DNA of 6,642 bases from assembly GCA_023145595.1 (NCBI GenBank), contig JAGLDM010000117.1:1-6642 (forward strand). The letters are read 5' to 3'. The position numbers and the translations under genes were made by a program. Of the stretch, positions 1-6,370 are shown piece by piece (the first letter of the stretch is position 1; each line of letters begins with the position of its first letter). Below the pieces are notes generated by a model that searched no databases, was not told where the DNA came from, and was given only the letters and a program-made list of their open reading frames with translations. Origin of the DNA: Flavobacteriaceae bacterium (GTDB taxonomy: Bacteria > Bacteroidota > Bacteroidia > Flavobacteriales > Flavobacteriaceae).

Positions 1-303
1 GTGATCTCAAGTTTCTTTGCAGATATTTTTAAAAATAACTGTTTGAATGTTGGAGTGTTACCTGTTCAAGTTAGCGCAGAATTTTCTGAAGAGATATTCA
101 ATGCAATTTACGAAGACCCTACAACTGAATTAGAAATTAATTTAGAAAAACAAACGGTAACACTTTTATCAACCGGTTCACAAGAATCTTTTGAAATTAA
201 TACGTATAAAAAAGGAAATATGTTAAATGGTTATGATGATATTGACTATTTACAAAATATTAAAGGTGAAATAGAGGCTTTCGCACTAACAACCCCGTTT
301 TAA
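1..303 (+). CDS. leuD: 3-isopropylmalate dehydratase small subunit, C-terminal part (5' end cut by window edge)
   Basis: LeuD is the small (swivel-domain) subunit of the LeuCD isomerase, which converts 2-isopropylmalate to 3-isopropylmalate in leucine biosynthesis in the cytoplasm. Only the last 100 codons are present. The family is normally about 200 residues, so roughly half the protein lies upstream. The visible part opens with SSFFADIFKNN, matching the conserved small-subunit segment around the SFSDIF motif of E. coli LeuD, followed by a LLP-like stretch (GVLPVQVS). It ends with the typical C-terminal block FEINTYKKGNMLNGYDDI, equivalent to the RRHCMMNGLDSIG region. The first codon is GTG but reads as an internal Val, not a start. 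The gene ends with tandem TAA TAA stops, and the leuA-like gene starts 6 bp later, which indicates co-transcription. leuC is expected just upstream (inference). The family call is confident; the true start is not visible. Confidence 0.93.
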   Translation: MISSFFADIFKNNCLNVGVLPVQVSAEFSEEIFNAIYEDPTTELEINLEKQTVTLLSTGSQESFEINTYKKGNMLNGYDDIDYLQNIKGEIEAFALTTPF

Positions 304-309
304 TAATAT

Positions 310-1824
310 ATGAGTCGCAAGAAAATAGAAATAATGGATACAACGCTGCGTGATGGGGAGCAAACCTCAGCCGTATCGTTTTCTGCACCCGAAAAATTAA
401 CCATTGCAAAACTGTTACTCAGGAAATTAAAAGTTGACCGCATAGAAGTTGCATCTGCTAGAGTTTCTGAAGGAGAGTTTCAGGCGGTAAAAGATATCAC
501 AAGTTGGGCATCTGAAAATGGTTATATCAATGCTGTTGAAGTATTGACATTTGTTGATAAAGGAATTTCTATTGATTGGATGATTAAATCAGGAGCAAAG
601 GTTCAAAATTTGCTTACTAAAGGTTCGTTAAATCATTTAACGCATCAACTTAAAAAAACTTCAAGTCAGCACTTTAAAGAAATTTCAGAAAATATTTCTT
701 TAGCAAAAGAAAAAGGAATTGAAACCAATGTATATTTAGAAGATTGGAGTAACGGAATGCGGAATTCAAAAGAATATGTGTTTGAATTTTTGGATTTTTT
801 AGTAACACAGCCAATCAAAAGAATAATGTTGCCAGATACATTAGGAGTTTTAACTCCTGCTGAATCTTTTGAATATGTTTCAGAAATCAGGCAAAAATAT
901 CCAGATTCACATTTTGATTTTCATGCACATAATGATTACGATCTAAGCGTTTCTAACGTGATGGAAAGTATTAAGGCAGGTACAGATGGATTGCATTTAA
1001 CGGTAAATGGAATGGGTGAGCGTGCAGGAAATGCACCAATGGCAAGTGTTGTAGCTGTTGTTAATGATTTTATGGATGATTATGAAATCGCCATCAATGA
1101 AAAAGCCTTGAATTCTGTTAGTAAATTGGTTGAAACCTTTTCTGGATTTAGAATTCCGGTAAACAAACCAATTGTGGGTAGTAATGTATTTACACAAACA
1201 GCGGGTATTCATGCTGATGGGGATAATAAGAAAAATCTCTATTTTAATGATTTGTTACCAGAGCGATTCGGTAGAAAACGGAAGTATGCTTTAGGTAAAT
1301 CATCAGGAAAAGCGAATATTCAAAAGAACTTACAAGAATTAGGGTTGTCTTTGAACGATGAAGATTTAAAAAGGGTCACTGAGCGAATTATTAAATTGGG
1401 TGATAAAAAGCAAGATGTAACAAAAGAAGACTTACCTTATATTATAGCAGAAGTTTTAGAAAGTAATTCAAGTGCAAATAGGGTTATTATTAATTCATTT
1501 GTATTAACGCACTCTAAAGGTTTACGCCCCTCAACTACAGTGTCAATAACTATTGATGGTGAATTGTTTGAAGAATCAGGACAGGGAGATGGACAATTTG
1601 ATGCTTTTATGAATGTTATTAGAAAAATATACAGGGATAAAAAGATAGAGTTACCTACATTGATAGATTATGCGGTTCGAATCCCTCCAGGAAGCCATTC
1701 AGATGCATTGTGCGAAACCATTATTACATGGAGGAATGGGAGTAAATTTAAAACGCGTGGCCTAGATTCAGATCAAACAGTATCGGCGATTAAAGCAACT
1801 GAGAAAATGCTAAACCTCATTTAA
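310..1824 (+). CDS. leuA: 2-isopropylmalate synthase family protein (LeuA-like; citramalate synthase not excluded)
   Basis: A 504-residue enzyme of the DRE-TIM metallolyase family that condenses acetyl-CoA with a 2-oxo acid; in leucine synthesis the substrate is 2-oxoisovalerate. The TIM barrel begins with DTTLRDGEQ, where R14 and D15 are the catalytic Arg and metal-ligand Asp. It continues with LPDTLG (173-179), HAHND (H205, H207 metal ligands) and NGMGERAGN (233-241, N241 as the last ligand). QTAGIHADG (296-304) and LGKSSGKANI follow in the linker region. Residues about 388-504 form the LeuA allosteric dimerisation domain, with a GQGDGQFDAF motif near 425. The length fits the family (about 490-525). 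It sits 6 bp after leuD and 70 bp before leuB. Bacteroidota often have a second, divergent LeuA paralogue in this position besides a standard LeuA, so the substrate could be pyruvate (citramalate synthase) instead. The family is certain; exact specificity is inferred from context. Confidence 0.85.
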   Translation: MSRKKIEIMDTTLRDGEQTSAVSFSAPEKLTIAKLLLRKLKVDRIEVASARVSEGEFQAVKDITSWASENGYINAVEVLTFVDKGISIDWMIKSGAKVQNLLTKGSLNHLTHQLKKTSSQHFKEISENISLAKEKGIETNVYLEDWSNGMRNSKEYVFEFLDFLVTQPIKRIMLPDTLGVLTPAESFEYVSEIRQKYPDSHFDFHAHNDYDLSVSNVMESIKAGTDGLHLTVNGMGERAGNAPMASVVAVVNDFMDDYEIAINEKALNSVSKLVETFSGFRIPVNKPIVGSNVFTQTAGIHADGDNKKNLYFNDLLPERFGRKRKYALGKSSGKANIQKNLQELGLSLNDEDLKRVTERIIKLGDKKQDVTKEDLPYIIAEVLESNSSANRVIINSFVLTHSKGLRPSTTVSITIDGELFEESGQGDGQFDAFMNVIRKIYRDKKIELPTLIDYAVRIPPGSHSDALCETIITWRNGSKFKTRGLDSDQTVSAIKATEKMLNLI

Positions 1825-1894
1825 GAAATAAATTGAACGATAAAAGGTTCAACAAGAAATACTATAAACTTTTTTATTATTAAATAAATAAAAT

Positions 1895-2953
1895 ATGAAA
1901 TTAAATATTGCACTTTTAGCCGGAGACGGAATAGGACCAGAAGTAACAAAACAAGCCGTACGAGTGAGTGATGCAATTGCTCAAAAATTCGGACATGAAA
2001 TCAGTTGGAGACCAGCTTTAACAGGCGCTGCGGCAATTGATGCTGTTGGTGAACCATATCCAGATTCAACACATGAAATATGCGCAAGTTCTGATGCTGT
2101 ATTATTTGGAGCTATTGGATTGCCAAAATATGATAACGACCCAAGTGCACCGGTAAGACCAGAGCAAGGTTTGTTAAAAATGCGTAAAAAACTAGGTTTA
2201 TTTGCTAATATAAGACCAACCTTTACGTTCCCATCATTAATTGATAACGCACCTTTAAAAAGAGAGCGTATTGAAGGTACTGATTTGGTGTTTTTAAGAG
2301 AATTAACAGGAGGTATTTACTTTGGAGAAAAAGGCAGGCTAGATGATGGTGAAACTGCATTTGACAACTGTGTTTATACACGTGCAGAAGTTCAAAGACT
2401 AGCAAAAAAAGGATTTGAAATGGCAATGACACGTTCTAAAAGATTGTGTTGTGTAGATAAAGCAAATGTTTTAGAAACTTCAAGACTTTGGAGAGAGACT
2501 GTACAAGCAATGGAAAAAGATTATCCAGAAGTTGAAGTTTCTTACGAATTGGTTGATGCTGTAGCAATGCGTTTGGTACAATGGCCAAATACATATGACG
2601 TATTAATTACAGAAAACTTATTTGGAGATATTTTAACTGATGAAGCTTCTGTAATTTCTGGTTCTATGGGACTAATGCCTTCTGCATCTGTAGGTTCAAA
2701 AGTTTCTTTATTTGAGCCTATTCACGGTTCATATCCACAAGCAACGGGTTTGAATATTGCTAATCCTTTAGCAACTGTTTTATCTGCAGCAATGATGTTT
2801 GAAACAGGATTTGGATTACATGAAGAAGGTGCTGCTATTAGAGAAGCCGTAAATAAATCATTGGAAGCAGGAATTGTTACCGAAGATTTAGCAGGTGATA
2901 AAAAAGCGTATGGGACTAGCGAAGTAGGAGATTGGTTAGTTGCTAATATTTAG
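1895..2953 (+). CDS. leuB: 3-isopropylmalate dehydrogenase
   Basis: LeuB oxidatively decarboxylates 3-isopropylmalate to 2-oxoisocaproate, normally with NAD+, as a cytoplasmic Mg2+-dependent homodimer. At 352 residues it has the usual length. Visible landmarks are LLAGDGIGPEV at the N-terminus and the substrate-binding arginines R97 (LLKMR), R107 (NIRP) and R135 (RELTGGIYFG). Catalytic Y142 and K189 (VDKANVLE) and metal ligands D221, D245 and D249 (NLFGDILTDEAS) are also present. The nucleotide-binding loop is EPIHGSYPQATGLNIANP (274-291). In this loop Q282 occupies the place of Asp278 of the Thermus thermophilus enzyme, the classic NAD-specificity residue; this may be normal for Bacteroidota LeuB. 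The ATG at 1895 is preceded by an A/T-rich tract without Shine-Dalgarno, as is usual in this phylum. It is the last gene of the leucine operon, with a terminator about 36 bp downstream. Confidence 0.96.
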   Translation: MKLNIALLAGDGIGPEVTKQAVRVSDAIAQKFGHEISWRPALTGAAAIDAVGEPYPDSTHEICASSDAVLFGAIGLPKYDNDPSAPVRPEQGLLKMRKKLGLFANIRPTFTFPSLIDNAPLKRERIEGTDLVFLRELTGGIYFGEKGRLDDGETAFDNCVYTRAEVQRLAKKGFEMAMTRSKRLCCVDKANVLETSRLWRETVQAMEKDYPEVEVSYELVDAVAMRLVQWPNTYDVLITENLFGDILTDEASVISGSMGLMPSASVGSKVSLFEPIHGSYPQATGLNIANPLATVLSAAMMFETGFGLHEEGAAIREAVNKSLEAGIVTEDLAGDKKAYGTSEVGDWLVANI

Positions 2954-2988
2954 AATTTTCACATATTAATTTTGTTGAAATAAATTAT

Positions 2989-3032
2989 AAAAGGATTTTG
3001 CACTTTTGAAGTACAAAATCCTTTCCTTTATT
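2989..3032 (+). terminator. Intrinsic terminator after leuB
   Basis: A perfect 11-bp stem pairs AAAGGATTTTG (2990-3000) with CAAAATCCTTT (3014-3024). After one C/A mismatch the stem continues with ACTT/AAGT (3002-3005 with 3009-3012) around a TTG loop. A pyrimidine/T-rich stretch (TTTCCTTTATT) follows. The position shortly after the leuB stop, with no gene closely following, fits the end of the leucine operon. It separates leu from pnt. Confidence 0.85.
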
Positions 3033-3487
3033 AAGGACGTGATGTTATTGATAATTCTTATTATTTAAGAGTAACTGTTGAGTCAAAAGAGACTCATAAT
3101 CAATATTAAGTAGAAGCAGAGCATTTAAAATTTATAGAAGAATGCTCAAATTTATGGAGTCGAGTTTAGGTATGCGACTTGGTGAATTTTTTATAGTAGA
3201 ATTGAATCATAACAAAGCAGTTAATATTGCTTTATATTTAATTTAATCGGTTTGTTTTTTGATTATTTCAGAGAAATCTCTATTTGATAAGTTTATATAC
3301 AATGAAATAGTGAATAAAAGAATTGAAATATTCGTAAAAACGATTTAAGAGTGGGTAGAATCATCTCTTTTGATTATTTTTGACCTTTAAATTTTGCATA
3401 GAAAATTAATGTCATATTACTATAAGTAATGAAACATAAAATAACTGGCTATAAGGTTGGTTTTTTTTGATTAATAAAAACAAAAAT
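3033..3487. other. Intergenic region between the leu and pnt operons, including the pnt leader; no convincing gene
   Basis: About 450 very AT-rich bases without a supportable gene. The visible structure is three short hairpins: TGAGTC/GACTCA (3079-3084 with 3091-3096), GAGCATT/AATGCTC (3119-3125 with 3141-3147) and AGTCG/CGACT (3158-3162 with 3175-3179). There is also a + strand reading frame from 3100 to 3348 interrupted by one TAA at 3244. Its 30-codon ATG piece (3154-3246) matches nothing I recognise. The pnt promoter must lie here. The only good match to the Bacteroidota -7 element TAnnTTTG is TATTTTTG at 3375-3382, but no TTG -33 element sits at the usual 17-23 bp spacing, so I do not call it. 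An eight-T run (3461-3468) lies just ahead of the pntAA start. Confidence 0.6.
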
Positions 3488-4588
3488 ATGAATATAGGTA
3501 TATTAAAGGAAACGAAAAAAGGAGAAAAAAGAGTTTCTATATCACCAAAAATAGCAAAACAATTTATAGATAAAGGGTTTAGCGTTATTTTAGAAGAAGG
3601 AGCAGGTTTAAATTGTTCTTATGAAAATTCTGATTACAAAGAACTTGGAGTCTCGATTGAAAAAAGAGACGTTGTTTTTAAAGAATCTCAAATTTTGATA
3701 AAAATAAATCCTTTTGACAAAGAGGATTTAAAATTGGTAAACAAAGGTCAAATTTTAATGAGTCAGTTGTTTCACCAATCAAATAAAGAATTGATTAATG
3801 AAATGGCAAGTAAAGGAGTTACAGCATTCTCTATGGATGCAATGCCACGTATTTCTAGAGCGCAGGATATGGATGTGCTAAGTTCTCAAAATAATTTGGC
3901 TGGTTATAAAGCTGTTATTAGGGGTGCTAATGAGATGACAAAAATATTTCCTTTAATGATGACTGCAGCAGGAACCATTACACCTTCTAGAGTTTTAATT
4001 TATGGCGTTGGTGTTGCAGGGCTACAAGCAATTGCAACAGCTAAACGTTTAGGGGCGATTGTAGAAGCAACAGATATTCGCTCAGAAACTCAAGAACAAG
4101 CAGAGTCATTAGGTGCCAAATTTATTGTAGTTGATAATGAGGGGGAAGAGTCTGAAGGCGGTTACGCTAAGGAGGCCTCAGAAGAATATGTAAAAAAACA
4201 AAAAGAGGCAGTAAATAAATCATTGTTTCAAGCAGATTTAGTAATAACAACGGCGAACATACCAGGTAGAGTAGCACCTGTTTTAATAACCGAAGATCAG
4301 GTTTCTCAAATGAAAAACGGAGCTATAATTATTGATTTGGCGGCGGCGCAAGGAGGGAACTGTGAGGTTAGTGAAATGGACAAAACAGTAATAAAAAATG
4401 GGGTAAAGGTGATTGGTACAACCATTTCACCAGAAAGTGTTTCTACCAACGCAAGTGAATTGTATGCTAAAAATATGTTTAACTTTATTATGCATCTTAC
4501 AGAAGAAACTAATTTCAAATGGGAACTTGATGAAGAGATTACCAAAGGAACATTGATTATAAAAGACGGAAATATTCAAAAGAATTAA
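3488..4588 (+). CDS. pntAA: NAD(P) transhydrogenase subunit alpha part 1 (soluble NAD(H)-binding domain I)
   Basis: This is the peripheral dI subunit of proton-translocating transhydrogenase. It binds NADH and passes hydride to NADP+ bound on PntB. It is a 366-residue protein, compared with about 380 in Rhodospirillum rubrum. The N-terminal alanine-dehydrogenase/PNT-like domain carries the loop RISRAQDMDVLSSQ, in which R121, Q126, D129 and S132 match R. rubrum R127, Q132, D135 and S138 at the nicotinamide site. The Rossmann domain has GVGVAG (173-178), with D196 as the ribose-binding acidic residue that favours NAD(H). The mobile loop carries GGYAKEASEEY, with Y226 matching R. rubrum Tyr235. 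The C-terminal region has IIDLAAAQGGNC. I chose ATG 3488 because MNIGILKET aligns with the family N-terminus. An upstream in-frame TTG at 3467 would add seven unconserved residues starting inside a T run. It lacks the membrane domain, as in split-alpha systems. pntAB begins 12 bp downstream. Confidence 0.95.
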   Translation: MNIGILKETKKGEKRVSISPKIAKQFIDKGFSVILEEGAGLNCSYENSDYKELGVSIEKRDVVFKESQILIKINPFDKEDLKLVNKGQILMSQLFHQSNKELINEMASKGVTAFSMDAMPRISRAQDMDVLSSQNNLAGYKAVIRGANEMTKIFPLMMTAAGTITPSRVLIYGVGVAGLQAIATAKRLGAIVEATDIRSETQEQAESLGAKFIVVDNEGEESEGGYAKEASEEYVKKQKEAVNKSLFQADLVITTANIPGRVAPVLITEDQVSQMKNGAIIIDLAAAQGGNCEVSEMDKTVIKNGVKVIGTTISPESVSTNASELYAKNMFNFIMHLTEETNFKWELDEEITKGTLIIKDGNIQKN

Positions 4589-4600
4589 AAAGAAGAACAG

Positions 4601-4909
4601 ATGAATGAATTAATAGAGTTTATAAGTAACAATCTTCAAATAATCTACATAGTTATATTAGCGATTTTTGTAGGGGTAGAAGTGATTAAAAGTATTCCTG
4701 CGGTGTTACATACACCCTTAATGTCTGGAGCTAACGCCTTAAGTGGTGTTGTGATTTTAGGAGCAATATTAGTGCTGCTACATGCAGATCCAGAAAATTA
4801 TGTTTCACTCGCATTAGGGTTTATTGCAATTGTATTGGGAATAATAAATGTTGTTGGTGGCTTTGCAGTGACCAATAGAATGTTGGACATGTTTAAAAAG
4901 AAAAAATAA
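4601..4909 (+). CDS. pntAB: NAD(P) transhydrogenase subunit alpha part 2 (membrane domain II)
   Basis: A 102-residue inner-membrane protein equal to the C-terminal membrane part of E. coli PntA. It anchors PntAA and helps form the proton channel with PntB. There are three hydrophobic segments, at about 12-29, 47-62 and 67-90. The conserved block VLHTPLMSGANALSG (35-49) leads into the second segment. The family signature INVVGGFAVTNRMLDMFK ends the protein before a lysine tail. Residue 48 is Ser (NALSG), as in E. coli; from memory, Thermus thermophilus has its channel histidine (His42) here. The start is fixed by close spacing to pntAA (12 bp). The stop overlaps the pntB start by one base (TAATG at 4907-4911), which suggests translational coupling and matched subunit levels. 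Confidence 0.95.
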   Translation: MNELIEFISNNLQIIYIVILAIFVGVEVIKSIPAVLHTPLMSGANALSGVVILGAILVLLHADPENYVSLALGFIAIVLGIINVVGGFAVTNRMLDMFKKKK

Positions 4910-6291
4910 TGAGTATTTTATTAAGTATTATTTATCTAATTGCAACAATTACATTTATTGTTGGTTTAAAAAAATTAGGACATCCTGAAACCGCTAAAAA
5001 CGGAAATCTTATTGCCGCAGCAGGAATGGTATTGGCTATAGTAGGAACTATTTTTATTAATGATTTAGAAGTACCAACGTTTATATATATATTGATTGGA
5101 ATTGCTATTTTGGTTGGCTCTATAATTGGCTGGTTGATTGCAATTAAAGTTGAAATGACAAAAATGCCTGAATTGGTATCTTTATTTAATGGTTTTGGAG
5201 GAGCAAGTGCTGCTTTAATTGGTTTGGTAGAAATTAGTAAAGATGTAGATGACACCATGAAAGTTGCCACTATTATTTCTGGTATTATCATTGGAGGAAT
5301 TACATTTTCAGGAAGTTTAATCGCTTGGGGAAAATTAAATGGCTCTTTAAAAAGTGTGATTAAAATTCCGCAATACAATATTATTAACAACTTGTTTTTT
5401 ATAGGAGTTCTAGCACTCTCTATATTTATGATAATAACTGGTGCAAATAGTCAATTGTTAATCTATGCGGTATTAGTTGCTGGTTTGGTATATGGAATCT
5501 TATTTGTATTGCCAATTGGTGGGGCAGATATGCCTGTTGTAATTTCTTTGTTAAACTCTTTAACGGGTATTGCAGCAGCAATTACAGGTATTTTATATGG
5601 TAATATGGCAATGATAGTAGGAGGGATTTTAGTAGGGTCTGCTGGTATTATATTGACAATAGCCATGTGTGAAGCGATGAACAGAACCTTAAGTTCTGTG
5701 ATTTTCGGAACCTTTGGTGGAGGAGCTGTTGCAGTTGCAGGTGTAAATAAAACTTTGGGAAGTATAAAAAACACCAATGCTAGTGATGCCGCTATTATGA
5801 TGAATTATGCAACGAATGTAATTATCGTGCCAGGGTATGGATTGGCAGTAGCACAGGCTCAACATGTAATTCATGAATTGGAAGAACTACTTACTGAGAA
5901 AGGTGTAAATGTAAAATATGCCGTTCATCCGGTAGCAGGCCGTATGCCAGGACATATGAATGTGTTATTGGCAGAATCTAATGTTGATTACGGTCTATTG
6001 ATTGAAATGGATACTATTAATCCACAGTTTAAGAATGCTGATGTAGTTTTAGTAGTTGGTGCGAATGATGTTGTAAATCCAGCGGCTCATAACGATCCTT
6101 CAAGTCCGATTTACGGAATGCCAATATTAGATGTTGAAAATGCAAAACATATTATTGTAAACAAACGGAGTATGAATGCAGGATATGCGGGTATTGAAAA
6201 TGAGTTATTTTACAATTCTAAAACGTCTATGTTATTTGGTGATGCAAAAGCAGCATTAACCGATTTGGTGGCTGAATTGAAAAATATGTAA
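4909..6291 (+). CDS. pntB: NAD(P) transhydrogenase subunit beta (membrane domain II plus NADP(H)-binding domain III)
   Basis: A 460-residue inner-membrane subunit that couples inward proton movement to NADPH formation. Residues 1 to about 255 contain about nine hydrophobic segments, roughly 2-20, 33-50, 56-79, 89-108, 120-140, 161-178, 181-200, 209-229 and 232-252. They carry the conserved GGADMPVVISLLNS (D207 and N216 match E. coli D213 and N222) and MCEAMNR (253-259). Domain III holds the NADP(H) site. It includes VPGYGLAVAQAQH (307-319), HPVAGRMPGHMNVLLAE (340-356), GANDVVNPAA (384-393, D387 matching E. coli D392), KRSMNAGYAG (419-428, K and R contacting the NADP 2'-phosphate) and LFGDAK (442-447). 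The length is normal for the split three-subunit type. N94 (SLFNGFGG) stands where E. coli has proton-channel His91. The start overlaps the pntAB stop by one base, and a strong terminator follows. Confidence 0.96.
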   Translation: MSILLSIIYLIATITFIVGLKKLGHPETAKNGNLIAAAGMVLAIVGTIFINDLEVPTFIYILIGIAILVGSIIGWLIAIKVEMTKMPELVSLFNGFGGASAALIGLVEISKDVDDTMKVATIISGIIIGGITFSGSLIAWGKLNGSLKSVIKIPQYNIINNLFFIGVLALSIFMIITGANSQLLIYAVLVAGLVYGILFVLPIGGADMPVVISLLNSLTGIAAAITGILYGNMAMIVGGILVGSAGIILTIAMCEAMNRTLSSVIFGTFGGGAVAVAGVNKTLGSIKNTNASDAAIMMNYATNVIIVPGYGLAVAQAQHVIHELEELLTEKGVNVKYAVHPVAGRMPGHMNVLLAESNVDYGLLIEMDTINPQFKNADVVLVVGANDVVNPAAHNDPSSPIYGMPILDVENAKHIIVNKRSMNAGYAGIENELFYNSKTSMLFGDAKAALTDLVAELKNM

Positions 6292-6320
6292 TATTAATTT
6301 CTGTAAGAAATTAAAAGATT

Positions 6321-6370
6321 AAGACCAACTTTTCGCTAGACAATTCCAGTCTAGTGAAAAGTTGGTTTTT
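6321..6370 (+). terminator. Intrinsic terminator after pntB
   Basis: A long stem pairs ACCAACTTTTC (6324-6334) with GAAAAGTTGGT (6356-6366). It continues through a G-T pair and CTAGAC/GTCTAG (6336-6341 with 6349-6354) around a 7-base loop. That gives 18 pairs, extendable by A-T pairs at the base. A run of five Ts follows the right arm. It lies about 30 bp after the pntB stop and ends the pnt operon. The opposite strand is only moderately T-rich beyond the stem, so two-way termination is possible but unproven. Confidence 0.9.

Noticed and set aside
2967..2974. TAATTTTG matching the Bacteroidota -7 promoter element
   Set aside because: It sits between the leuB stop and its terminator, with the nearest TTG 24 bp upstream and only a terminator to transcribe; such motifs arise easily in AT-rich DNA.
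3375..3382. TATTTTTG as the -7 element of a pnt promoter
   Set aside because: The location is plausible, but no TTG -33 element lies 17-23 bp upstream, so it is noted only in the intergenic entry and not called.
3467..3487. Upstream in-frame TTG start for pntAA, adding seven residues
   Set aside because: The start would lie inside an eight-T run, and the added residues are not part of the family. The ATG at 3488 gives the conserved MNIGILKET N-terminus and is preceded by an A-rich tract typical of the phylum.
4932..5390. 152-codon minus-strand ORF inside pntB
   Set aside because: It is a shadow of the strongly supported pntB reading frame, with a low-complexity Ile/Pro/Thr-rich translation produced by the reverse complement of membrane-segment codons.
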